A stretch of 64,000 nucleotides of DNA from G965218495 sp965262785. Lineage in GTDB: Bacteria > Bacteroidota > Rhodothermia > Rhodothermales > Bin80. The DNA lies in assembly GCA_965262785.1 (NCBI GenBank), contig OZ253559.1:1798001-1862000 (forward strand), in the 5' to 3' direction. This document shows, in pieces, positions 53,446-61,560 of this stretch (the stretch's first letter is position 1; each line of letters starts with the position of its first letter). The notes under the pieces are model-generated. The model saw only the letters and a list, made by a program, of their open reading frames with translations, had not been told where the DNA came from and searched no databases. A program made the position numbers and the translations under genes.

Positions 53446-56283
53446 ATGAATACGTTGATGGAATTCACTCATTTCCCCGCCAGCATGAGCTCCTGGTTGG
53501 TGCTGATGCTGACGTTGTTTGTCAAAGGCGCTTTGGTGCTTACGGCTGCCGGGCTTCTGGTTTACGCCTTGCGGCGCAGTTCGGCGGCCGTCCGCTATGT
53601 GGTGTGGTGCGCGGGGCTGTTGAGCCTGCTGGCGCTGCCGGTGCTTTCGGTGCTTTTGCCGCAGTGGCAGACGGGTCTTCTGCCGCAAGCGGCCGTTCTG
53701 GTTCAGGAAGCTCCCCGCGCGGTTCCACACGTGGCTCCTGCCTCTGTGCCGCTCCTGGATGTCCCGACGGCTGCGCCCGCCATACCACCGCCGGTCATCG
53801 ACGAAGCTGCTGCTCCCGTCGCTGTGGCATCGCCGCAGACAGGCCGGGCTGAAGCCCCTGCAGTGGGGGTAGCCTCTGGGCCCCTTTTTGCCGCTTTCGA
53901 CTTTCACTGGTCGACGTGGGTGTTTATGGTGTGGCTGGCCGGTCTGCTGTTCGTGCTGGTTCGAATGGCTATTGCGCACGCCGGGGTACACCTGCTCGTC
54001 CTCCGTGGCACGATGGTGCAAGACGACGATTGGCGTCAGCTGGCCAGCGATATGGCTAACCGGCTGGGTATCCGGCGGTTGGTGCGGCTGCGCTGGAGCG
54101 CGTGGACGGCGGTCCCGTTGAGCGTTGGCGTGTGGCGGCCTACCATCATCTTGCCGGAGACGGCGAAGCTGTGGGACGAGCAGCATCGCCGCACGGTGCT
54201 GCTCCACGAACTGGCACACGTCAGACGCCGCGATTGCCTGATGCAGTTCTTGACGCAAGTCGCCTGTGCCTTCCACTGGTTCAACCCGCTGGCGTGGGTA
54301 GCTGCTCGCCAGTCGCGCTTCGAACGAGAGCGTGCTGCCGACGACATGGTGCTGTTGGCCGGTACGCAGGCCTCCACGTATGCCGAGATCTTGCTGGAGA
54401 CCGCCCGTTCGCTGCACTCGGCAAGATGGACAGCGGTGGCGTCGCTGGCCATGGCGCGGCACTCCCAGCTGGAGAGCCGCCTGATGGCCATTCTCGATCC
54501 ATCGTTGCGCCATCGGAGCCTGAGCCGGGCCGGCGCTACCATGGCTGTCGTCATAGCGGCGTGCATAGTGCTACCGCTGGCCGTGCTCAATCCCGCCCAA
54601 GCCCAGCGTGATACCATCGAAAGGACAGACGAGGTTGCTGTTGGCACCGTGTCGCCACTCAACGATGCACGCTTCACAGTCACCAAGGACATCAAGAGTG
54701 ATTCCGAAGCTGTCGTCAACATCGAGCCGAAGGTCGTCCTTGATCCAGGCGTCGTTACTGACGACTACATCGATACCAGCTACGACTACATCCCAGCTGC
54801 TGGCTCAATTTGGGAGGGTGCATCTATGGATACTCTTACCGCTGAGCAGCGCAAGATGCTGCGCAGCAAGTATGGCATCGATAGCACATTTATCCATGAG
54901 ATAGAAATGCTAGGCTTCACGGACTTGACCTTCAGCGAACTGGTCGCCCTGGCCAACTACGACGTCGACCCAAGCTATATCCGGGGCATGCAGACGGCGG
55001 GCTTCACAGACTTGACTAAGAATGCACTGATCACGCTGGCCGGCAGTGACGTTGATGCAAAGTATGTCCGTGGAATGCAGGCCGCGGGGATCACGGACTT
55101 GAGCGTAAATGAGTTGGTCACCTTGGCTGAAAGTGACGTTGACGCAAAGTATGTCCGCGGAATGCAGGCCGCGGGGATCACGGACTTGAGCGTAAATGAG
55201 TTGGTCACCTTGGCTGAAAGTGACGTTGACGCAAAGTATGTCCGCGGAATGCAGGCCGCGGGGATCACGGACTTGAGCGTAAATGAGTTGGTCACCTTGG
55301 CTGAAAGTGACGTTGACGCAAAGTATGTCCGCGGAATGCAGGCTGCGGGATTCACGAATTTGAGCGTAAATGAGTTGGTCACCTTGGCTGACAGTGACGT
55401 TGACCCAAACTATGTCCGCGGAATGCAGGCCGCAGGGATCAAAAACTTGAGCCTGAACAAATTGGTCACCCTAGGCAGCAATGACATTGACCCAGACTAT
55501 ATCCTTGGGATGCAGGCCACGGGCTTCACAGACTTGACCACGAATCAATTGGTCACGCTGGCCAATTATGACATTGACCCAGGTTATATCCTCGGAATGC
55601 AGGCCGCGGGCTTTACAGACTTGGGTGTGAACGAATTGGTCACATTGGCCAATACTGACATCGACCCATTCTACGTCCGCGAAATGCAGTCTGTCGGCTT
55701 CACAGATTTGACCATGGCTGAACTGGCCACCTTGGCCGACTATGACATTGACTCAGAATATATCCGGGGTATGCAGGCCGCAGGTCGTGCAGACCTGACC
55801 ATAACTGAACTGGCCACCATGGCCGATTGGGGCATTGACCCAGATTTTATCCGAGGAATGCAGGCTGCAGGTCGCACAGACTTGACCGTGAACGAACTGA
55901 TCACCCTGGACGATCATGACATTGCCCCAGACTACGTCCGCGGCATGCAGGCCGCCGGCCGCGCAGACTTGAGCGTGAATGAACTGATCACCCTGGACGA
56001 ATATGACATTGATCCAGGCTTTATCAGCGGAATGCAGGCCATCGGCCGCGCAGGCTTGACCGTGAATGAGCTTGTCACTCTGTTCAAGCATGAAATCGAT
56101 TCTGATTATGTCCGGGGTATGCAGGCTGCAGGCCTCGCGGACTTGACCGTAAATCAACTTGTCGTTCTGGCCAGGTATGAGATCGACCCAGACTTTGTCC
56201 GAGGACTCCAAGCCTCAGGATTCACGGAACTAACAGTGAGTGAAGTCGTCGCTCAAGCCAGGAAATCTATGCACCAAGAATAA
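53446..56283 (+). CDS. M56 (BlaR1/MecR1-type) sensor peptidase with 29-residue repeat domain
   Basis: This 945-residue membrane metallopeptidase has N-terminal membrane segments (residues about 17-70), a Pro/Ala-rich periplasmic loop, another segment at about 155-180, and the M56 zinc motif HELAHVRRRD (254-258) with a downstream ERERAADD Glu. A further membrane segment (AGATMAVVIAACIVLPLAVL) leads to a large domain of sixteen 29-residue repeats in place of a penicillin-binding domain. It should sense an unknown signal through the repeats and cleave the BlaI-type repressor encoded just upstream. Confidence 0.92.
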   Translation: MNTLMEFTHFPASMSSWLVLMLTLFVKGALVLTAAGLLVYALRRSSAAVRYVVWCAGLLSLLALPVLSVLLPQWQTGLLPQAAVLVQEAPRAVPHVAPASVPLLDVPTAAPAIPPPVIDEAAAPVAVASPQTGRAEAPAVGVASGPLFAAFDFHWSTWVFMVWLAGLLFVLVRMAIAHAGVHLLVLRGTMVQDDDWRQLASDMANRLGIRRLVRLRWSAWTAVPLSVGVWRPTIILPETAKLWDEQHRRTVLLHELAHVRRRDCLMQFLTQVACAFHWFNPLAWVAARQSRFERERAADDMVLLAGTQASTYAEILLETARSLHSARWTAVASLAMARHSQLESRLMAILDPSLRHRSLSRAGATMAVVIAACIVLPLAVLNPAQAQRDTIERTDEVAVGTVSPLNDARFTVTKDIKSDSEAVVNIEPKVVLDPGVVTDDYIDTSYDYIPAAGSIWEGASMDTLTAEQRKMLRSKYGIDSTFIHEIEMLGFTDLTFSELVALANYDVDPSYIRGMQTAGFTDLTKNALITLAGSDVDAKYVRGMQAAGITDLSVNELVTLAESDVDAKYVRGMQAAGITDLSVNELVTLAESDVDAKYVRGMQAAGITDLSVNELVTLAESDVDAKYVRGMQAAGFTNLSVNELVTLADSDVDPNYVRGMQAAGIKNLSLNKLVTLGSNDIDPDYILGMQATGFTDLTTNQLVTLANYDIDPGYILGMQAAGFTDLGVNELVTLANTDIDPFYVREMQSVGFTDLTMAELATLADYDIDSEYIRGMQAAGRADLTITELATMADWGIDPDFIRGMQAAGRTDLTVNELITLDDHDIAPDYVRGMQAAGRADLSVNELITLDEYDIDPGFISGMQAIGRAGLTVNELVTLFKHEIDSDYVRGMQAAGLADLTVNQLVVLARYEIDPDFVRGLQASGFTELTVSEVVAQARKSMHQE
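54874..56265 (+). repeat. Sixteen tandem 87-bp (29-residue) coding repeats
   Basis: The unit has the consensus D-[VI]-D-x(2)-Y-[VI]-R-G-M-Q-A-A-G-x-x-[DN]-L-[ST]-x-N-E-L-V-T-L-A. It occurs sixteen times without interruption. Units 3-5 and most of 6 are nearly identical in DNA sequence (55048-55380), indicating recent slippage or unequal crossing-over; the outer units are diverged. Repeats of this kind are known in other BlaR1-like proteins. Confidence 0.95.
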
Positions 56284-56535
56284 TTTGGGCTTCCCCGTCA
56301 ACACGGACAATACTCAGCTAGCCAAGCCGCACTACCACTGTGGATTGGTCTGCGGCCGTTTGCTGGGCGGATTCGTCCAAGGTGAAACAACACTTCACTG
56401 TAGCCCACTGCTCGCTCAACTCTTTTAGGATTGCGCCCATCTATCGGATCACTGGTGCTACGCCGGGGAAGATCTGAATCACGCGCCCGCGACGCCGAAG
56501 TCCCTTTGTCACGCCCATTGCCATGTTGGCCGTCC

Positions 56536-56890
56536 GGGCGGGCCCTCTATAGGACTCTCTACTCGGAGAGAGCTCGGGAGCACTATCTCACCATTCCGGA
56601 GCACCGCCAATCGCTGAGTTATGAGGAATTCATGCGCGGCCTCAAGATCCAGGATCACTGGTACGATTTTCCATGGACAGCTTCTGACTCCGCTGCTTGG
56701 AATACCATAGCCACACGGAATTTGTGCCCAAGCGCGAGGATACCGCTAGGCACACACTGCCACAGAATCCCAACTTGCCGGCGGAGAAGGGGGCGGCGCT
56801 TGGCTCGAAATGGTGAGAGGTACAGGAGGCTTGGCTGCACAACCTGGCCAATGTGACACTTGCTGACTACGACGCCAAGTACCGTTTACA
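56536..56890 (+). pseudogene. GmrSD/DUF1524-type restriction protein, C-terminal fragment
   Basis: The translated fragments GRALYRTLYSERAREHYL and SYEEFMRGLKIQDHWYDFPW are followed, in a shifted frame, by EFVPKREDTARHTLPQNPNLPA. A TGA interrupts the segment before EVQEAWLHNLANVTLADYD. The HTLPQNPNLP and WLHNLANVTL segments match the HNH-like C-terminal domain of GmrSD/DUF1524 proteins (usually EHILPQNP and YLHTLGNLTL). The canonical His-Glu pair is partly altered. Only a broken C-terminal piece remains. Recognition is by eye. Confidence 0.55.
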
Positions 56891-56957
56891 TGCCCTTAGC
56901 CTAGAAGCGCGACACGCAGGGCAGGTTCTTGGAAATTCCGATAAGAGCAATTGTCAG

Positions 56958-57010
56958 ACGAAACTCTGGGGCCCGAAGTTGCCGGCTACCGGCGCGAAAC
57001 CCTGAGCGTT
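56958..57010 (+). repeat. Direct repeat, copy 1 (left of the orphan gene)
   Basis: Bases reading GAAACTCT-x-GGGCCCGAAGTTGCC and onward match 58070-58120 in the same orientation, about 40 of 50 positions by eye. Confidence 0.6.
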
Positions 57011-57343
57011 GCCGCCCCAATCTGAACCCCGTCTCCAGTATGGCCGTTCGCGTGCCGATGGCCGAATCGGCCTTTGAAACCGGCCGTCTGGACGCGCGAA
57101 TCTGAATAGGGCAAGGGGGCCTCGGTCTTCGGCCAGTGATGAAAAACAATGCCGATTTCTTTCCTTTCCCCGGAAACCGGCCCTAGCCACGGTTGTTAAC
57201 AAGATGCAACCAATGTTAACGACCGGATGACGAAACCGAAATCAACGGCGCTACGGCTGACGCCGCGCGGGCGGGCGGACTTGGAGCGCATCCAGCGGGC
57301 GATACGTCCGGAGCTGATGCGGACTCGGAGGGAACGACGACGA

Positions 57344-57889
57344 ATGAAGAGATCAATAACGATACTAGCTCAAGGTGTTTTCCTGTTGATGGGTTCGGTG
57401 GCAGTTGCTCAGATTCCATCACCTGATTGGTTACAATCAGATTGGCCCGGCATGACGCTGCAACAGTTTGCAGATATCACTGTGTTAGGGGATAGCGCGG
57501 TAGTTATTGAGCAACTAGACAAAGATAGCGTTACCCAGAAGGTCGTGCTGAGTGCTCCCAGTGTAAAGCTTACAGGTAGACTGGGAGAAGTATTCTATGT
57601 TGGTGATAGAAATTCACCTCCCTCTGGCTTCTTACTCGAGGGCAATGCAGTTGCTTATCTCGGTGACTTGGAACTTCAGACAACAGTAAATCCCGATTCG
57701 TCCAAATCAGATTATTGGCGCGTTACCGTTTATAACTCACTAGTCGAAATTCGGACAGAATTGGTAACGAATAGCCATGCCCAGAAGAATCCTACTGGTT
57801 CTTTGGGTGTGGATGTGGAACTCCTGAACCAGGGAGCGGAGCATACTAGAGCAGTGGTAGAAGAAATTAGGAGACGTAGGAATCAATAA
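57344..57889 (+). CDS. Hypothetical secreted protein
   Basis: From the ATG at 57344 (MKRSITILAQGVFLLMGSVAVAQ) this is a 181-residue exported protein with a signal peptide. An in-frame upstream start at 57227 would put 39 arginine-rich residues before the signal peptide and is not favoured. The mature part is mixed alpha/beta with no recognised motif. The gene is visibly more A+T-rich than its neighbours and lies between two direct repeats, suggesting acquisition. The function is unknown. Confidence 0.55.
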   Translation: MKRSITILAQGVFLLMGSVAVAQIPSPDWLQSDWPGMTLQQFADITVLGDSAVVIEQLDKDSVTQKVVLSAPSVKLTGRLGEVFYVGDRNSPPSGFLLEGNAVAYLGDLELQTTVNPDSSKSDYWRVTVYNSLVEIRTELVTNSHAQKNPTGSLGVDVELLNQGAEHTRAVVEEIRRRRNQ

Positions 57890-58069
57890 GTACCCATTCG
57901 GTGAGGCCCTTCCCGTGTAGCCGGATTGGTATTGGTGACCATGTACGGTAGAATCTAGGTTTGGCCTATTGATTGGATGTGGTCAGTGCCGCAGCGGATT
58001 GCGAGCGGTTTCGGCCTGTTGGTGGACGCCGCCTTGTCACGCAACCCGCGCTCTATGGAAGTTATCAAA

Positions 58070-58120
58070 TGAAACTCTCGGGCCCGAAGTTGCCAGCTGC
58101 AGGCGCGCAATCCTGCGTGT
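58070..58120 (+). repeat. Direct repeat, copy 2 (right of the orphan gene)
   Basis: This partners the repeat at 56958. The remaining sequence from 57890 to 58411 holds no recognised gene. Confidence 0.6.
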
Positions 58121-58411
58121 CTCTACCCAAGTCCTGAAGGCCCGCCCGGCACTGCCTCCGGGAATACGATGGGCCGCGACACCGTGGTCGGCGGATTCCC
58201 TGCCCACTGCCACGCTCAAGAAAGGCTGCGCAGCGGCGAAAAATCATGGCAGTCCGCATCACCTACTGCAACGGTACTCCTCAAGTCGTAGTACCGGACA
58301 CGAGCGTCGGACTTGTCAGTGTCTGACATGAAACTGCTCTGACCGGCTTGGAACGAGCACACTAAACCAATACGACGTCTCCCTGCAGCTGACGGCCTGC
58401 CTCATTCGGCG

Positions 58412-58918
58412 CTACTGCCTGGACCGTATGACTACTTGCGGCGCCGAACCTCTTTCTTGTCTCACGCGGACGATCATGTCTCGTTCCGTGACGTATCCAA
58501 TGTAGCCATGTCCGATGTGCGTAAATGCGCCGCTGAGTGCATCGACCCGGAATACGAAGTGGCGCCACAGCTCGTCGCCGAGTGACCTTGAGACACCCAG
58601 ATAGAAATTGCCATCGCTGTATGCTTCCGACAGGGTGAGGTGTCCACGACCCTTTTCCTTGGCGTCGGCAACAGTGTAGCGGATTGACGGACGGCCATTC
58701 TCCGACATCGATTCCAGGGTGTTGATGGCTGGCTTGACGCCCACTACCCTGAGGTGCCAAAGTAAATCGCCATGTTCACTGTAGGCCGTCACAACCGGTA
58801 TGTTGTCCCGGATATGTCCGACAACGCCGTGCTGCGCAATGCACGAAAGCGATCCGCCGCTGGACAGCCGTTCGACAACCATTGAATTTGTCGATTTGTA
58901 GGGGTGGTGCGCCATTCT
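58412..58918 (-). pseudogene. Beta-propeller gene, C-terminal fragment left of an IS256 element
   Basis: The minus strand encodes about 165 residues from MAHHPYKSTNSMVVERLSSG through VTAYSEHGDLLWHLRVVGVKP to the stop at 58412, typical late blades of a secreted six-bladed propeller. Its first part (PYKSTNSMVVERL) is homologous to the last residues of the fragment on the other side of the IS (PYKGGAPFLVVKRQ). The two pieces therefore overlap rather than join end to end, and probably come from different paralogues. There is no start codon upstream other than in the IS. Confidence 0.68.
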
Positions 58919-60210
58919 CAGTTGGTGGAAGGCGTCCTCAGTAGCGTGGAGGTAGTATTCAATTGTGCTGTGCAACTTATGTGTTCATGTAAAGCCATGC
59001 GTAGCTTCGGAAGATGCTCTGCTTGGGGAATCCGCTGCAAGTTACGAAGGGATTCCATGGCCCCCAGCGCCATCCACCGTTGAATCTGATCCGAGTGCAT
59101 CCAGTGCGTCACGTTGTGGAAGAGGCGACTGAAGGCACTGTTCAGGTTCTCGATGCTGTTGGTAGTTCGCAAGCTTCGGCCCAGCGGTTTGGCCAGTCCG
59201 AGTTGATGCAGCTTCAGTGTCTCTTCCATGCCCTCCGCGAGACTCGAGGCAGCCTTGGGTGCGCTGGTCTTCAACGTCTCTTGGATCATCGTCAGCGCAG
59301 CCTTGGCCTCCGCGTAAGTGGGCTTTCGATAGGCCGCCTGCAGACGCTTACGCCAGTGATCCTGATCCTCTTTGTTCAGATGAGCCACCACGTTTTCTTG
59401 CTTGTGCCAGCAGCAGCGCTGAATGAGCGCGTACTTTCCAAAGACTTTGTCTACAGCCGCGTGTATGCCCTTGGACCCATCCACCATGCAGAGCAGTCCT
59501 TGCTGGAAGCGTAGCCCACGGGCAATCAGGGCTTCCAGAAGCCCCTGGATGGCCTCGGTATTCTCCGAAGGTACCTGCGCAAACCCCAGTACTACCTTCT
59601 CGCCGGTAAGGGTCAGCCCCATGACGACCATCATCTGGTACTTCGCAAAGTGCTTGCCGTCGATCCACAGGCCCACCAGGTCCAGGCTGTCCAGCCGACG
59701 CTCAAAGAACGCTTCCAGCGTCTGGGCGCCACGCTTGATAAACCTGCGCCGGACCGAGGTCGCACTCAGACCAAAGGCCTCGGCAAACTGCCGGGCGGCC
59801 CGCTGGTAGTTGCGCTGGCTGATTCCCATGAGCAACATCTCGGTCAGCTTTTCATCATCTACCTTCGTGCTGCGAAGTCGTTGGTAACTCTCAAGGGGGC
59901 GCGCCTTGTTCGTGCGGGTGTCGTGCACGCGCGGCACGCGGATGCGTACCCGCTGCCCCCACAGTCGGATGGACCCTGGATTGTAGCCCCAGCGCAGGTA
60001 ACGCCCCTGGTGCGGCCTGTGGCGTCTGCTGCGGTAAGTTCCGCAAAGCGCAGCTACCTCGTCACTGATGATCTGCAAGGCCATGTGCTGGATAAACGTG
60101 CCGATGTTCAGCACCGCGTTGATTTTCGCCTGCATGCTGCACGGGCTGAAGGCACGCATGAGCTCTCCGAAGAGGTCCAAAGGAAAAGAAGCGGTGGTAG
60201 GGGTCTTCAT
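58918..60210 (-). CDS. IS256-family transposase
   Basis: This 430-residue transposase has the complete IS256 triad: Asp184 in GLWIDGKHF, Asp244 in CMVDGSKGIH, and Glu354 in TTNSIENLNSAF. The RCCWHKQENVV motif of the family lies after the second Asp. The N-terminal region has basic DNA-binding segments (RSRRHRPHQGRY). The stop codon is formed at the element border. It is likely active. Confidence 0.93.
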   Translation of the reverse strand: MKTPTTASFPLDLFGELMRAFSPCSMQAKINAVLNIGTFIQHMALQIISDEVAALCGTYRSRRHRPHQGRYLRWGYNPGSIRLWGQRVRIRVPRVHDTRTNKARPLESYQRLRSTKVDDEKLTEMLLMGISQRNYQRAARQFAEAFGLSATSVRRRFIKRGAQTLEAFFERRLDSLDLVGLWIDGKHFAKYQMMVVMGLTLTGEKVVLGFAQVPSENTEAIQGLLEALIARGLRFQQGLLCMVDGSKGIHAAVDKVFGKYALIQRCCWHKQENVVAHLNKEDQDHWRKRLQAAYRKPTYAEAKAALTMIQETLKTSAPKAASSLAEGMEETLKLHQLGLAKPLGRSLRTTNSIENLNSAFSRLFHNVTHWMHSDQIQRWMALGAMESLRNLQRIPQAEHLPKLRMALHEHISCTAQLNTTSTLLRTPSTN

Positions 60211-61349
60211 AGGTACAAGGGTGGATTAGCATTCAGTAGTACGTTCGCCGAAGAGGGTATTGCGAAGGCGCGCAAGGTATGCAGCGTGGGCCAGACGGTA
60301 CAGGCCTGTTTCCATTTCCAGCAGTCCCAGGGCCATGCACGCCTCGCGCTGCTCCGGTGGCATCCACCGGGCATACTGCCTCAAGCGTGTGACTAAGCGT
60401 TGGCTGACACGGCCAATCACGCTGGTGGTCTTAAGGCTCCGACCCAGGGCGGCAAAGACTCCGGCCCGGTGCAAGGTCAGCGTCTGCTTGAGCCCCTCCT
60501 TCAGGCAGCAGCCCGCGGTGCGGTTCTCGCGGGCCACCGTGCTGTGCACACGCATCAGCGCCCGTAGGGCCGTCTCGTAGTCGGCTGCCTCCCACGCGTG
60601 ACGCAAAGCGCAGCGCACCTCCAGACGCTTCTCCTCGGGCAGATAGCTCAGCACACGCCGGGTCTTTTGCACCTGGCACCGTTGCACCTGGGCGGAATCG
60701 GCCAGGCGGGTCGCGAGTGCCTCGCAGAGGCCGCTTCCCCCCGGGATCACGCACAAGATTCCTCGCTCCGTGCAAAGCCCCCGCTCGGTGAGCTGCTGCA
60801 GCATCCGACTCAGAAGTGCGGCGTCCTCCAGCGACGAAGCTACAAAGCTCAGGATCCGTCTGTGTCCCGTCATCGTAGCGCCTATGCAGAAGACATACTG
60901 CGTGCCCAGGACATAGGCGGCGTCGATCCACAACGCCCCGAAGTCGTCCTGTGACAATGGCCGAGTAGTGAATACTTCCAGGGCCCGCTCCGCGTGGGCT
61001 GACACCAAAGGGTCCAGTGGCTGCGCACCAGAAGGCGCGAGCTTCGGCCCCTCCCGCGTGGATACGCAGCTCGCACAGCAGGTACACGCTGCGGTATCGG
61101 CGCTGGCTACAGGCGCTTCCAGTTCCAGACCATCAGCCCCGCCTGCATTGGCGCGCTCATGCCGCGCTGCCCCCTCTCGGCCGAGCAACTCCATGATCTC
61201 GCTGAACTGCCTGACCAGGTAGAGACGCCAGTCACCAGAGGCGCGCAGATCAGCGCCAGAGACGCTGTCAAGATGGGTGGGATGCGTGTGTAGTCCGTGC
61301 ATAGAAAGCAGAATAGACATATGTGGAAAATGACTCCATCATCTAACTG
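58919..61349. mobile_element. Two-gene IS256-family element
   Basis: Approximate ends are CAGTTGGTGGAAGGCGTC (58919) and the inverse of CAGTTAGATGATGGAGTC (ending 61349), matching at 13 of 18 positions. Two transposase-like genes lie inside on the minus strand, 15 bp apart. No matching target duplication was found. The flanks are pieces of two propeller paralogues. Confidence 0.6.
60226..61320 (-). CDS. IS256-like protein lacking catalytic residues (accessory ORF)
   Basis: This is an intact 364-residue frame directly upstream of the transposase gene. It aligns with that transposase from WIDAAYVLGTQYVF through GRSLKTTSVIGRV and keeps the first Asp (Asp133). The second Asp is replaced (CVIPGGSGL; Pro193 aligned with Asp244) and the Glu is replaced (Gly303 aligned with Glu354). 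The WH of the RCCWHK motif is also lost (RCQVQK). A short Cys cluster (CTCCASC) lies at residues 79-85. The absence of stops over 364 codons suggests selection for a non-catalytic role, such as regulation or DNA binding. Confidence 0.75.
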   Translation of the reverse strand: MSILLSMHGLHTHPTHLDSVSGADLRASGDWRLYLVRQFSEIMELLGREGAARHERANAGGADGLELEAPVASADTAACTCCASCVSTREGPKLAPSGAQPLDPLVSAHAERALEVFTTRPLSQDDFGALWIDAAYVLGTQYVFCIGATMTGHRRILSFVASSLEDAALLSRMLQQLTERGLCTERGILCVIPGGSGLCEALATRLADSAQVQRCQVQKTRRVLSYLPEEKRLEVRCALRHAWEAADYETALRALMRVHSTVARENRTAGCCLKEGLKQTLTLHRAGVFAALGRSLKTTSVIGRVSQRLVTRLRQYARWMPPEQREACMALGLLEMETGLYRLAHAAYLARLRNTLFGERTTEC

Positions 61350-61560
61350 TTTCTGCCTTTTAACAACTAAGAATGGTGCACCGCCTTTGTAGGGCTCGCC
61401 AAATCCCGTTACATACTTTCCGTCTACTGTGTACTTGTGAACGATGCGGCCATTCTCCGGGCCGTATCCCAGCAGGTATACGTGGCTACGCATGACGCAG
61501 GCATCGCTTGGCCTGATCCGGGTATCCCAGGACTCTACATACCTATACACCCCCTTATCT

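Noticed and set aside
58346..58411. Small frame after the propeller fragment as a coupled micro-peptide
   Set aside because: The short frame lacks a hydrophobic segment and does not resemble the 61-residue peptide family.
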